NCBI GenBank assembly: GCA_031460455.1
Contig: JAVKTQ010000009.1
Coordinates: 62,001-126,000, forward strand
DNA: 64,000 nucleotides
DNA from: Sporomusaceae bacterium
GTDB lineage: Bacteria > Bacillota > Negativicutes > Sporomusales > UBA7701
Reading direction: 5' to 3'
Each line of letters starts with the position of its first letter. Position 1 is the stretch's first letter. Position numbers and translations under genes: made by a program. Below, one piece after another: positions 41,248 through 50,351 of this stretch. Under the pieces are notes generated by a model. That model was not told where the DNA came from. It did not search any database and saw only the letters and a list, made by a program, of their open reading frames with translations.

Positions 41248-42561
41248 TTATTTCATTGGCCGCGTCAGCGTATCGGCCGCCAGGCACGCCATCAGCGACG
41301 CCGCCAGCGGCAGCGCCTCCTCGTCGATATCGAAGCGGAAATCGTGATGCCCGGCCGCCAGCGCGGTCCCCACCATCACATACGCCGCCAGGCCGCCCCG
41401 CTGCTGCACCCGCTCCATCAGGAACGTGCAGTCCTCGCTGCCGCCGATATTGCCGGCCGGCAAAATCTCGCCGAACAGGCCGCTGCGCGCCGCAACCTCG
41501 CGGACGCGCTCCACCAGCGCCGGGTCGCTCTCGCAGCCGGCTGCGCCGCCCATCTCCGCCATCGCCACCTTCACATCGTACATCATCGCGGCGGCCTCGA
41601 CAATCCGCACCGCCTCCGCGTACACATACTCGTTGATGGCGCTCGTCGTCCCCCGCGTCTCCAGCTTCAGCACCGCGTTCGCGGGGACGACATTGCGGCC
41701 CGTCCCGGCCTGCAGCACGCCCACATTCACCCGCGACGCCCCCTGGCTGTGGCGGGAAATAGCGTGCAGATTCACCGCCGCCGTCGCCGCCGCCAGCAGA
41801 GCGTTCTTGCCCGTCTCCGGCGCCGCCCCGGCGTGGGCCGGCACCCCGGTGAACACCGCGTCCAGCTTCGTCGTCGCCAGGAACCCGACCGTATTGCAGG
41901 CCATCTGCCCAGTCTTCTTCAAATTAACGCCCAGATGCATACCGAGAATCACATCCGTATCGTCCACCACACCGGCGTCCATCATCGCCTTCGCGCCGCG
42001 GACCCCTTCCTCGGCCGGCTGGAAAATCAGCTTCACCGTGCCCGCCAGCTCGCCCTTCAGCGCCGCCAGCACCTCGGCCACCGCCAGGCCGGCAGCCGTA
42101 TGGCCGTCGTGTGCGCAGGCGTGCATCGCGCCCTTGTTCACCGACGCGAACCCCTCGCGGTGCGGCCGGTGTCCGGCCTCCTCAGCCTCCACAGCGTCGT
42201 TGGCGTCCATATCGAAGCGCAGCGCCACCGTCGGCCCCGGCTTGGCGAACCTCATCGTCCCCACCACGCCGGTCTTGCCGCCCTTCATCTTCGCCACCCA
42301 CGCGGGATTTGCCCCCTGAGTCAGCGCCCGTTCCATATGGCGTTCCAGCTCCGCGGCGCTCGGCAGGCCCATCATACTCCCCGCCGCCATCACCTCGTCG
42401 CCCGCCTCCACCTCATAACCCAGCTCAGTCAGAGCGTCGGCCACCTTTGATGCCGTGCGAAACTCCGTCCAGGCCACCTCGGCATAACGGTGAAAATCGC
42501 GCCGCCGTTCAATCATCTTATCCTTCAGCTTATTTGTCAGCTCAATGATCTTCCTGTCCAT
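41248..42561 (-). CDS. AbgA-type M20 amidohydrolase
   Basis: A 437-residue metal-dependent amidohydrolase closest in build to AbgA, a subunit of p-aminobenzoyl-glutamate hydrolase. HRYAEVAWTEFRTA opens the catalytic domain. HACAHDGHTA and QPAEEGVRGAK are the metal-site motifs, and VGFLATTKLDAVFTGVPAHA the dimerisation strand. No signal peptide, so cytoplasmic. It follows a DcuC-type carrier by 22 bp, so the two probably import and cleave an acyl-amino acid together. Confidence 0.87.
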   Translation of the reverse strand: MDRKIIELTNKLKDKMIERRRDFHRYAEVAWTEFRTASKVADALTELGYEVEAGDEVMAAGSMMGLPSAAELERHMERALTQGANPAWVAKMKGGKTGVVGTMRFAKPGPTVALRFDMDANDAVEAEEAGHRPHREGFASVNKGAMHACAHDGHTAAGLAVAEVLAALKGELAGTVKLIFQPAEEGVRGAKAMMDAGVVDDTDVILGMHLGVNLKKTGQMACNTVGFLATTKLDAVFTGVPAHAGAAPETGKNALLAAATAAVNLHAISRHSQGASRVNVGVLQAGTGRNVVPANAVLKLETRGTTSAINEYVYAEAVRIVEAAAMMYDVKVAMAEMGGAAGCESDPALVERVREVAARSGLFGEILPAGNIGGSEDCTFLMERVQQRGGLAAYVMVGTALAAGHHDFRFDIDEEALPLAASLMACLAADTLTRPMK

Positions 42562-42583
42562 GATCGGGCCCCTTTCCTGTCGC

Positions 42584-43870
42584 TTACAATAGAATGAACA
42601 TCACTACGATTGCCGCCAGGACCATGCCCAGCGCGTTGCGCTTCGTAATCTCCATCGGATTCACGCTCGCCAGCGCCGCGCACACGATCGCCGCCCCGGC
42701 CACCGGCGACATCGACCGGCCCAGCGCGCCCGTCAGGAACGCCGTCGACCCCATCGGCAGAATCTCAAAGCCGAACTGCTTCGCGTGAGGCGTGATCGCC
42801 CCGTTGAAAGCCAGCGTCGCCGCATCGCCGGAGCCCGACAGCACCGCCACGATAAACGGCCCGAACGTCGCCGCGATCTTCGCGATGCTCTCCGAATGCT
42901 TCATAAACTCGATCAGCGCGCCCGTCAGGCCGATGAGCTTCATCCCCTCGTTGAACACCGCCGCGCCGATAATAATGCCGATTACGCTCGCATAAGCCTC
43001 GCCCATGCCGGAGAAAAACTGCTTCGAAAGATCATCGGATTTGACACTTTTATAACTTACCAGAAAACCGAGGAACACGCCGGCGATCATTGCCTCCGGC
43101 ACCGTAAAGGCGTGAATCGCCTTAAACGCCGCAACCTTGGGGAACAGCTTGCCGAGGCTGCCGGCAACCAGTAGCAGCAAAGGAATTACCGGCACAATCG
43201 CCTTGATAATGTTGACCTCGAACTTGGCAGCCTCGCCCTGGACAAGGGCCGCGCCTTCGTAACCGCGGTCCTCCTTGCGGATTATCGCCACCGCCGTCAG
43301 CGCCGCGGCAACAACCACGGCTCCCGCCAGCGACGCCATCGTGTGGCCGGCGATGACCACCATCGGGTCGGTTATGCCCGCCAGCTTGGCGATGAACGGG
43401 TTATGGGCGTTGCCGGGATTGAACGCGCTTCCCCACGTCCCCGCCAGCACCGCGCTCGCCGCGATCGCCGGATGCACGCCCGCGCTCATTAGCGTCGGGA
43501 TCAGGATCGCGCCCACCGCCGCCGCGCAGCCCGCCGCGCTCGGCAGCGCGATATTGATCGCGAACGTAACAATCACCGTGCCCGGGATGAGAATCGACCG
43601 CGCCTTCGTCAGCGGCGTCGCAAGCAGATGCACGAGATGCGCATCGCACTTCGTATACTTCATCACGAACGCGAAACCCATGACCGTACAGATTACCGGC
43701 ACCAGTCCTTCGTTGACCATCGCCTTGCTGAACGCCGTAAAGGCGGCCGGCAGCTTGCCCGACAACAGCGCCATCAGCGCCCCGGACAAGAAAAGAACCA
43801 TCCTCGTCTCATACCGTTTGATGATAGCCGCAAACGTCAAAATAACAATCAATCCGCCAAGCCAGACCAT
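42584..43870 (-). CDS. DcuC-type C4-dicarboxylate carrier
   Basis: A 428-residue membrane carrier with about 12 hydrophobic helices, matching the DcuC/AbgT-neighbouring anaerobic C4-dicarboxylate carrier group. Landmarks are MGFAFVMKYTKCDAHLVHLL, LPSAAGCAAAVGAILIPTLM and SPVAGAAIVCAALA near the end. The ATG at 43870 is preferred to an upstream one because TTAGGAGGTG stands 6 bases before it. It is paired with an AbgA-type amidohydrolase, so the substrate may be an amide or a dicarboxylate. Confidence 0.87.
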   Translation of the reverse strand: MVWLGGLIVILTFAAIIKRYETRMVLFLSGALMALLSGKLPAAFTAFSKAMVNEGLVPVICTVMGFAFVMKYTKCDAHLVHLLATPLTKARSILIPGTVIVTFAINIALPSAAGCAAAVGAILIPTLMSAGVHPAIAASAVLAGTWGSAFNPGNAHNPFIAKLAGITDPMVVIAGHTMASLAGAVVVAAALTAVAIIRKEDRGYEGAALVQGEAAKFEVNIIKAIVPVIPLLLLVAGSLGKLFPKVAAFKAIHAFTVPEAMIAGVFLGFLVSYKSVKSDDLSKQFFSGMGEAYASVIGIIIGAAVFNEGMKLIGLTGALIEFMKHSESIAKIAATFGPFIVAVLSGSGDAATLAFNGAITPHAKQFGFEILPMGSTAFLTGALGRSMSPVAGAAIVCAALASVNPMEITKRNALGMVLAAIVVMFILL

Positions 43871-44186
43871 CAATACACCTCCTAATAAAATAAGGCCTTG
43901 CAACTCTTATATATTCAAGCGGATTGCGCCTATTCCTTCTTCTCCCTTTTCACACACTGAAGAAAAAGCACTAACATATTATGTAATATAATGCAAATCC
44001 AGGAGACTTCCCGCAACACCCTCACCCAGACTATCCTCTGCGAACACCCTTTCCGACGCCATATCCTCGGCGGCCCCGCCCGCGCCTTGAAGCCCGACCT
44101 CCGGCGCGGCGCGACGGAACCTAGCGTCACCGAAAAGCATATTATGTAAAAAAGACTGTCCCCGTCAACCGAAGGAGGTGCTTGCC
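43871..44186. other. Gene-less divergent region with 12-bp direct repeats
   Basis: It holds CATATTATGTAA at 43975-43986 and again at 44138-44149. Between them a 52-codon frame (43991-44149) has no ribosome-binding site. AT-rich promoter-like sequence for the carrier operon lies at 43960-43995. GAAGGAGGTG for the next gene begins at 44170. Confidence 0.5.
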
Positions 44187-44414
44187 TTGTACCCGCGTCG
44201 CTACCCCCTCTGGGAAGACCCCGAAATCGAAGATTGGCGCGACGACTACCCGGATGACTATTCCCGCCTCTGCTTCCCCCTGGCCGCCATCGGCGCCATC
44301 GGCATCGTCGGCGCCCTCGCCTACTGCCGTCCCCGCTACGGCTGCTTCCCCTATCGCTGCTACCCCTACCGGTCCTGCTCCCCCACCTACATCTGCTATC
44401 CCCGCCGCGCCTAA
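44187..44414 (+). CDS. Small Tyr/Cys-rich membrane protein
   Basis: 75 residues from TTG 44187, eight bases behind AAGGAGGTG. An acidic N-terminus (WEDPEIEDWRDDYPDDYSRL) is followed by one short hydrophobic helix (LAAIGAIGIVGALAYC) and a tail with repeated Cys, Tyr and Pro (CFPYRCYPYRSCSP). Such tails are seen in spore-coat and cell-surface proteins, but no family is recognised. It forms a single-gene unit with a strong terminator. Confidence 0.6.
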   Translation: MYPRRYPLWEDPEIEDWRDDYPDDYSRLCFPLAAIGAIGIVGALAYCRPRYGCFPYRCYPYRSCSPTYICYPRRA

Positions 44415-44462
44415 TCCCACGCCGGCAAACCCGCCGCACTGCAAAATCTGTCTGCCCATGTA

Positions 44463-44497
44463 AAAACCGTTCCTCGCAAAATTGGGAACGGTTTTTT
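44463..44497. terminator. Bidirectional intrinsic terminator
   Basis: AAAACCGTTCC/GGAACGGTTTTTT stem, shared by the small Tyr/Cys-rich gene and the converging diguanylate cyclase gene. Confidence 0.88.
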
Positions 44498-45713
44498 ACG
44501 TGCACACCCTGTTGCGGCCCTGCTCCTTCGCACGGTACAGCGCCTCGTCGGCCCGCTTCAGCGTCTGCTCCGGCAGCCCCTGCCGCCCGCCGCCCTCGGC
44601 CGCCCCGATGCTCACCGCCACCGACACCCGCTTCGCCGCCTTCGTGCCGCGGACCACGAACGCCCGCGCGGCGATCCGCTGCCGCACCTCCTCCAGGCAC
44701 GGCCGCGCCTCCTCCAGGCCCACCCCCGGAAACACGACCGCGAACTCCTCGCCGCCATAGCGGAAAGGACGGCCGCCCCCGGCCACCTCCATCACCAGCG
44801 CCGCCACGAGCCGCAGCACATCGTCGCCGACATCGTGGCCGTATTTGTCGTTCAACTGTTTGAAATGGTCGATATCCACCATCGCGATCGTATACTTGTC
44901 CCCCAGCCTGGCCAGCTCCTCCTGCAGCGCCCGCCGCGAAGGCAGACCGGTCAGCTCGTCGCGGTACGCGATCGAATACGAATCCTCGATCGCCGCCACC
45001 GTCAGCATCGCCGCCGCCGCCGCGAAAAACAGCGGCAGCGCCGCCGGCTCGCGGAAATGAAAAGCAGCCGCCACCGCCGGCAGCACGTACAAAAACGCCC
45101 CCTCCACCGGCGCGGGACGCCTGAACTGTTTCAGCGCCAGCACCGCCGCCCCCGCCGCCAGCAGCAGCGCCGCCGTCCGCGGCAGCGCCGTCGTCCCCTT
45201 GAGCGCCAGCGAATCGCGGCCGATAAACGCCGCCACCTCCCTGTCCTGAGAAGCCACCAGCACCGCCGCCAGCAAAACCTGTCCCGCCACCAGCGCCAGC
45301 CTCGTCCGGCCGGCCGGCGTAAACAGCCCCTTCTCCCGCAGCAGCGAAAAAATCAGGATATTCACCGGCAGCAGCACCGCCGCGAAATAAAAAACCGCGG
45401 CCTCGTACAACCGGGCGTCGAACCCCGCCGGAACCGGCAGGGCAAGCGCCGTCTCCGCCAGCGCCAGCAGCAGCAGCACAACGAAAACCCGGCTGCGGTT
45501 GAAGCCGGCGCTCAGCGCCATCCCCACCGCCGCCAGAATAAACGAAGCCATCGCCAGCATCCCCGGCGCCGCCGGCGGCAGCGCCGCCCGCTGCCCGAAA
45601 GCCAGCGCCGCCGCGGCCAGCAGCGCCAGCGGCACGGTCAAAAACCGCCCCGCCAGCTCCCGCCCCCTGTTTCGTTTCAAATCCGCCATGCGCCGTTTCA
45701 ACTTACCAGGCAT
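44496..45713 (-). CDS. Membrane diguanylate cyclase (GGDEF)
   Basis: A 405-residue protein. Residues 15-240 contain about seven to eight hydrophobic helices, a membrane sensor of MHYT/7TM-like size without a recognised family. Residues 250-405 form a GGDEF domain with YRDELTGLPSRRALQEEL, MVDIDHFKQLNDKYGHDVGD and an intact RYGGEEFAVVF site, so it should make cyclic di-GMP. The ATG at 45713 follows GGGGGTAAGG. It lies downstream of adenine deaminase. Confidence 0.87.
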   Translation of the reverse strand: MPGKLKRRMADLKRNRGRELAGRFLTVPLALLAAAALAFGQRAALPPAAPGMLAMASFILAAVGMALSAGFNRSRVFVVLLLLALAETALALPVPAGFDARLYEAAVFYFAAVLLPVNILIFSLLREKGLFTPAGRTRLALVAGQVLLAAVLVASQDREVAAFIGRDSLALKGTTALPRTAALLLAAGAAVLALKQFRRPAPVEGAFLYVLPAVAAAFHFREPAALPLFFAAAAAMLTVAAIEDSYSIAYRDELTGLPSRRALQEELARLGDKYTIAMVDIDHFKQLNDKYGHDVGDDVLRLVAALVMEVAGGGRPFRYGGEEFAVVFPGVGLEEARPCLEEVRQRIAARAFVVRGTKAAKRVSVAVSIGAAEGGGRQGLPEQTLKRADEALYRAKEQGRNRVCT

Positions 45714-45784
45714 CCTTACCCCCGCATCCCTGCCGGCTCTTATACTTCCCCGGTAATTCTCGGCCGCGGCCGTCTTTTCCTCCC

Positions 45785-47509
45785 CTACGCCTCCCATAGC
45801 CCGACGAACGCGAACCGCTCCACGTCCACCAGCCCCCGGTCGGTGATCTTCAGCGCCGGGATCACCGGCAGCGCCAGAAAAGACATCGTCATAAAAGGCG
45901 CAGGCAGCGTGCAGCCCAGTCCGTGCGCAGCCGCCTCCACCCGCGCGTGCTCCGCCGCCACCTTCCCGGCCGGCTCGTTCGTCATCAGCCCGCCCACCGG
46001 CAGCGGCAAAGCCGCCAGCACCTCGCCGTCCGCGACCACCGCCAGCCCGCCGTGCATCTCGCCCACCGCCTGGGCCGCGGCCTCCATATCAGCCTCGTTC
46101 TTCCCGACGACGATCACATTGTGGCTGTCGTGGGCGACCGAAGACGCCAGCGCCCCGCGCTTCAGCCCGAACCCCCGCACCAGCCCCACCGCCACATCGC
46201 CCCGCCGGCCGTACCGTTCGACCACCGCCACCCTCGCCAGCTCTCCGTCGGCCGCCACCTCGGCGGCCGTCAGCGTCACCCGGCGGGTCATCACCTGACC
46301 GGGCAGCGCCTCGATCACGTTCGCCCGCGCCCCCGCGGGCGCCGGCGGCAGCGCGAACCGGCCCTTCAGTTCCGGCAGCCGGACAGTATCCGCCAGCCTA
46401 CCGGCCTCCGGTCGCGGCGTCTCGACTACCAGCCTCCCGTTCGCCGCCACCAGCCGGCCGCCCTTATAAACCCTTTCCACCGCGAAATCCTTCAAATCGG
46501 TCACCAGCACCAAATCGGCCCGGTATCCCGGCGCCACCGCCCCCAGGCCGGCCAGCCGGTAATGCCTTGCCGGATGCAGCGTCGCCATCCGCACCGCCGT
46601 CACCGCGTCCAGCCCGGCCGCCACCGCCCGGCGCAGCACATTGTCGATCTCCCCCTCGCCGAGCAGGTCGGCCGGGTGGCGGTCATCGGTGCAGAAAGAA
46701 AAACAGGCCGCGTTCCGCTCCGTAACCGCCGGCAGCAGCGCCAGCAGATTCTTCGCCGCCGACCCCTCGCGGATGATAACATGCATCCCCAGAGCGGCCT
46801 TCTCCCGCGCCTCCTCCGCCAGTGTACACTCGTGATCGCTGCCGATCCCCGCGCTCAGATACGCGTTCAGCTCCCGGCCTCGCACCAGCGGGGCATGGCC
46901 GTCGACCGCCAGACCCCTTCCCTTGGCCGCCGCAATCTTCGCCAGCACCGCCGCGTCGCCGGCCAGCACACCGGGGTAATTCATCATCTCCCCCAGCCCC
47001 GGCGAACCTACGGCCGCCAGCGCCGCCGCCACCTCTCCGGGGCCGAACTCCGCCCCGCCCGTCTCCAGCGGCGTCGCCGGCACGCACGACGGCACCGTAT
47101 AAAAAATATCCAGCGGCAGCCCCTCTGACGCCGCCGCCATATAATCCAGCCCCTCCCGGCCGGCCACGTTCACTATCTCATGAGGATCGGCGACCACCGC
47201 CGTCGTCCCGTGCGGCGCCGCCGCCGCCGCGAACCCGGCCGGCGACAGCATCGTACTCTCGATATGCACATGGGCGTCGATCAGCCCCGGCAGCACGAAC
47301 AACCCGCCGGCATCCACTACCTCCCGGCCGGCCGCGTAATCGCCCAGCCCGGCCACCACCCCGTCCTTCACCGCCACATCGGCGACGACCACCTCGCCGC
47401 TGAAAACATTCACCACCCTGGCGCCGCGCAGCACCAGATCGGCCGGGGCCTCGCCCCGCGCCACCGCGATAATATCCCGCGTCACCCCGCAAGCCTCCCT
47501 TATTCGCAT
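45785..47509 (-). CDS. ade: Adenine deaminase
   Basis: A 574-residue amidohydrolase that converts adenine to hypoxanthine for purine salvage. FVLPGLIDAHVHIESTM is the first metal motif, with further ligands in VDGHAPLVRG and SDHECTLAEEA. The C-terminal third is the extra domain specific to Ade (HDSHNVIVVGKNEADM, TNEPAG). The length fits the family. The start ATG at 47509 lies 13 bp after the preceding gene. No purine riboswitch is visible before it. Confidence 0.95.
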   Translation of the reverse strand: MRIREACGVTRDIIAVARGEAPADLVLRGARVVNVFSGEVVVADVAVKDGVVAGLGDYAAGREVVDAGGLFVLPGLIDAHVHIESTMLSPAGFAAAAAPHGTTAVVADPHEIVNVAGREGLDYMAAASEGLPLDIFYTVPSCVPATPLETGGAEFGPGEVAAALAAVGSPGLGEMMNYPGVLAGDAAVLAKIAAAKGRGLAVDGHAPLVRGRELNAYLSAGIGSDHECTLAEEAREKAALGMHVIIREGSAAKNLLALLPAVTERNAACFSFCTDDRHPADLLGEGEIDNVLRRAVAAGLDAVTAVRMATLHPARHYRLAGLGAVAPGYRADLVLVTDLKDFAVERVYKGGRLVAANGRLVVETPRPEAGRLADTVRLPELKGRFALPPAPAGARANVIEALPGQVMTRRVTLTAAEVAADGELARVAVVERYGRRGDVAVGLVRGFGLKRGALASSVAHDSHNVIVVGKNEADMEAAAQAVGEMHGGLAVVADGEVLAALPLPVGGLMTNEPAGKVAAEHARVEAAAHGLGCTLPAPFMTMSFLALPVIPALKITDRGLVDVERFAFVGLWEA

Positions 47510-47522
47510 ACCCTAGCCACCC

Positions 47523-48284
47523 CTACTCCTTCTCCCCGTCCCCGGACTCGATGACAACCGAAGCCTCGGGATCGAACGGATTGGTGCGCAACGCCAGCGA
47601 ATACAGATATGGATAATCGCGCCGCAGGTGGTTCATATTCCGCAGCCACTCGGCAAGCATGTGCCGGTACGCCCGTTTGATATCCATCGACAAATGGCCG
47701 TAATCCGCAGCGGGCAGATTGTCCAGCGTCGGCCGGTGCTCAAGCTCGTCGCTCAAATGAGTCACCGACAGCAGCAGATCGGTAAATGACTCGTACTGCG
47801 TCAGGCCGGGGCTCTCCAGCAGCGTGAGCAGGAACCTCCGGTGTACGCCCAGCAGCGCCTTCAGCGCCGCCAGATCCCCCTGTCTGCTGTCCATATCCAT
47901 GCGGCAGTTGGCCAGCATCATCCTGGCCTCGATGAAACGCCTGTCCTGCCACGACTTATCCACCCTGACAAGGGCCGCCACATCGCCCGGCTCCTTATCG
48001 AACATCTGCAGCAGCTTCAGCAGCTCCGTCCCCAGCTCGCCGAAAAAAACGCCGACAACCATATTCAGCTTGCTGATTGTCGCCTGTTTCTCCCGCCAAT
48101 TCAGCCACTTGTCGATAATCAGCGTTATCAGCACCACATGCACCGGCACGAACGCGATATCTTCCAGCAGAAAAATAAAAATATGATGGGCATCGCGGAA
48201 AATAATAAAATGCAAAACATACAGCACCGCCGACAGCACCGTCAGCAGCACCCCCATGCGCACAAACCAGTTCTGTTTTTCCAA
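47523..48284 (-). CDS. Membrane protein with long cytoplasmic helical domain
   Basis: About 253 residues that I do not recognise. Two transmembrane helices near the N-terminus (about residues 8-28 and 36-56) are followed by a soluble, mostly helical domain rich in Leu and Arg (GELGTELLKLLQMFDKEP; RRFLLTLLESPGLTQYESF). TTG start at 48284, eight bases behind GGAGGTG. It lies upstream of adenine deaminase on the same strand, 13 bp away. A sensor-like role is possible but unsupported. Confidence 0.65.
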   Translation of the reverse strand: MEKQNWFVRMGVLLTVLSAVLYVLHFIIFRDAHHIFIFLLEDIAFVPVHVVLITLIIDKWLNWREKQATISKLNMVVGVFFGELGTELLKLLQMFDKEPGDVAALVRVDKSWQDRRFIEARMMLANCRMDMDSRQGDLAALKALLGVHRRFLLTLLESPGLTQYESFTDLLLSVTHLSDELEHRPTLDNLPAADYGHLSMDIKRAYRHMLAEWLRNMNHLRRDYPYLYSLALRTNPFDPEASVVIESGDGEKE

Positions 48285-48536
48285 ACGGGGACACCTCCAA
48301 ACAAGAATCACCATAATATTTCCATAGCCGCCGCCCCTTCACCTCTCTGCCGCCGGTCAGCCGTCCCATCACCCCTCGCCGGTCAGCCTTTTCAGCGGAC
48401 ACTGCCTCTTCTCGCCCGATATTTTAAACTTTTGTCAGATTATTATTGAGTTTTTGTATTACATTCTTTGGCGCAATGTCATAATTTTGTCACACATTCT
48501 GGCTACAATTAGAAACAAAGGAAAGGGGGTGGCAAA

Positions 48537-48998
48537 TTGAAAAAAATATTCCTCCTGACTCTCATGGTCCTGGTTCTCTCCCTGGCGACGACCGCGAGCG
48601 CCGACGCCAAACACAGCCACGGGCGCAGCCACAACTGGTCCCACGCCAAATACAACAACAGCAGCTGGCATCGCACCCAACACAGCACGGTCACCATCAG
48701 CTGGCACCAGCACCGTAGCCACTACGCGCCGGCCAGATACCGCATGGAACGCATCCGCGACCACCGCTGGCACGATCGGTTCCCCGGCCTGCAGGCCTAC
48801 CGCTGGCACGACAGTCACGGCGAAGGCTTCTGGTACCGCGGCCACCGCGTTAACGAAGGCGTATTCTTCTACAACGACGCCGACGAACTCGTCAGCATCG
48901 GCTTCATGCACAACGGCGCCTTCATCTTCATCCGCGACGACCACAGCGGCTTCGAAAACCGCGACAGCTTCTTCCTCTCGTGGTCGAGCCGGCACTGA
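48537..48998 (+). CDS. His-rich exported protein
   Basis: 153 residues with a signal peptide ending TASADA (about residue 23). The mature part is very rich in His, Trp and Tyr (KHSHGRSHNWSHAKY; HRTQHSTVTISWHQHRSHY), which suggests metal binding outside the membrane. The last 60 residues read like a small beta-rich module (GEGFWYRGHRVNEGVFFYND). TTG start at 48537, behind AAAGGGGGTGG. It is a single gene with a terminator at 49034. No family is recognised. Confidence 0.7.
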   Translation: MKKIFLLTLMVLVLSLATTASADAKHSHGRSHNWSHAKYNNSSWHRTQHSTVTISWHQHRSHYAPARYRMERIRDHRWHDRFPGLQAYRWHDSHGEGFWYRGHRVNEGVFFYNDADELVSIGFMHNGAFIFIRDDHSGFENRDSFFLSWSSRH

Positions 48999-49033
48999 CG
49001 ACTCCTTTTCCCTCCGATAAATATTTCCCCTTC

Positions 49034-49063
49034 GGGAAGGCTCGCGCCTTCCCCTTTCCTTTA
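49034..49063 (+). terminator. Intrinsic terminator after His-rich gene
   Basis: GGGAAGGC/GCCTTCCC with a TCGC loop, followed by CTTTCCTTTAT. Confidence 0.75.
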
Positions 49064-49135
49064 TCAGCCAAAAAAGGAATTTCCCTGCTTTATACAGAAT
49101 ATTTAGATAACAAACAAAAACGGAGGTGATCGCCC

Positions 49136-49705
49136 GTGAACCTCGCCTACGCGCTTATCGGCCCTCCCTCCTGCGGCAAATCCACCATCGCCAGGGAACT
49201 GACCAAATACGGCGTCACAGAAATCGTCGGCTACACCACCCGACCTCCCCGGCCAGGCGAACAGGACGGCGTCGACTACCGCTTCATCGACAAAGACACC
49301 TTCGCCAACACCGACCTGATCGAAAAAGTCACCTACTCCGGCCACTTCTACGGCCTCGGCAAAAAAGAAGTAATGGGCAAACTCGAAAAAAACCCCATCT
49401 GCGTCGTCGGCGTCGACCGCAACGGCTTCGACCAGCTTAAAAAACTCCTCGGGCAGCGGGTCGTATCCATATTCATCCTCATCGACGAAGCCACCATCAT
49501 CGACCGCGTCATCGAACAGGGCGGCAACCCCGACACCGTTCAGGAAAGGATAAACTACGCCAAAACAACAGGAGAATTCGACCACTGGCAGATCGCCGAC
49601 CATGTCGTCAAAAACACCGGCTCCCTTGAAAACACCGTCCGTCAGGTCATGGCGATAATGAAGCTCGTCGACCTCCGGTCGGCGACACCCCCGCCTCAAC
49701 AATAA
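49136..49705 (+). CDS. Guanylate-kinase-like P-loop protein
   Basis: A 189-residue nucleoside-phosphate kinase. GPPSCGKSTIA is the P-loop and GYTTRPPRPGEQDGVDYRFI the GMP-binding segment of guanylate kinases. FILIDEATIIDRVIEQGGNP corresponds to the lid with altered residues. The housekeeping gmk is normally beside rpoZ and coaBC, which are absent here, so this may be a second, specialised copy. GTG start at 49136, behind GGAGGTGA. Confidence 0.82.
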   Translation: MNLAYALIGPPSCGKSTIARELTKYGVTEIVGYTTRPPRPGEQDGVDYRFIDKDTFANTDLIEKVTYSGHFYGLGKKEVMGKLEKNPICVVGVDRNGFDQLKKLLGQRVVSIFILIDEATIIDRVIEQGGNPDTVQERINYAKTTGEFDHWQIADHVVKNTGSLENTVRQVMAIMKLVDLRSATPPPQQ

Positions 49706-49822
49706 ATATTATTAAAAAACAATATCTATAAATAAACTAAAATCAACTAAAAATCAAGAAGGTTTTTCCAATCCGAACGCATAATAATAATCAATATACC
49801 ATCAGAAAAGGGAGGCTAACTC

Positions 49823-50287
49823 ATGAAAGGCAACCCGAAACTTATCGAAACCCTCAACTCGCTCCTCGCCGACGAACTCACAGCCATCAACCAGTACATC
49901 GTCCACTCCGAGATGTGCGCTAACTGGGGCTACAGCAAGCTCCACGACCAATTCGAAAAACGGGCCATCGGCGAAATGAAACACGCCGAAACGCTCATCG
50001 CCCGCATCCTCTTCCTCGAGGGCATCCCCATCGTCTCCAAACTCAAAGACATCCACATCGGCGCCGACATCCCCAAACAACTCGCCAACGACCACGCCGC
50101 CGAAGAAGGCGCCATCGCCGCCTACAACGCCGCCATCAAGCTCGCCGGCGAAGTCAACGACTTCGCCACCCGCGAAATCCTCGAACACATCCTCCAGGAC
50201 GAAGACGAGCACATCGACAAAATCGAAGAACTCCAGGACCAGGTTGGCCATATGACCCTGCCGATCTTCCTCACCACCCAAGTCTGA
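49823..50287 (+). CDS. bfr: Bacterioferritin
   Basis: A 154-residue heme-containing iron-storage protein that forms 24-mers. All ferroxidase ligands are present at standard positions: Glu18, Glu51, His54, Glu94, Glu127 and His130. Met52, which binds heme between two subunits, is also there. GGGAGG precedes the ATG. It is a single-gene unit, with an AT-rich 117-bp upstream region suitable for Fur or PerR control, though no clear box is claimed. A terminator follows directly. Confidence 0.96.
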   Translation: MKGNPKLIETLNSLLADELTAINQYIVHSEMCANWGYSKLHDQFEKRAIGEMKHAETLIARILFLEGIPIVSKLKDIHIGADIPKQLANDHAAEEGAIAAYNAAIKLAGEVNDFATREILEHILQDEDEHIDKIEELQDQVGHMTLPIFLTTQV

Positions 50288-50300
50288 TCCCGCAATCAAA

Positions 50301-50334
50301 AAACTCCCGAAGAAACTCTTCGGGAGTTTTTTTT
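50301..50334 (+). terminator. Intrinsic terminator after bfr
   Basis: AAACTCCCGAAG/CTTCGGGAGTTT stem followed by eight T. Confidence 0.92.
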
Positions 50335-50351
50335 GCCCCTGCCCTTCAAAA

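Noticed and set aside
41195-41260. M-box magnesium riboswitch before mgtA
   Set aside because: Only about 50 bp separate the genes, far less than the riboswitch needs.
43991-44149. 52-codon frame in the DcuC divergent region
   Set aside because: Its ATG is part of a TATAATG box, there is no ribosome-binding site, and the composition is unremarkable.
43930-44700. 256-codon minus-strand frame over the small Tyr/Cys-rich gene
   Set aside because: Gly/Arg/Ser low complexity; covers a terminator and two genes on other frames.
47509-47700. Purine riboswitch before adenine deaminase
   Set aside because: The upstream gene ends 13 bp away and no riboswitch-like stem is visible.
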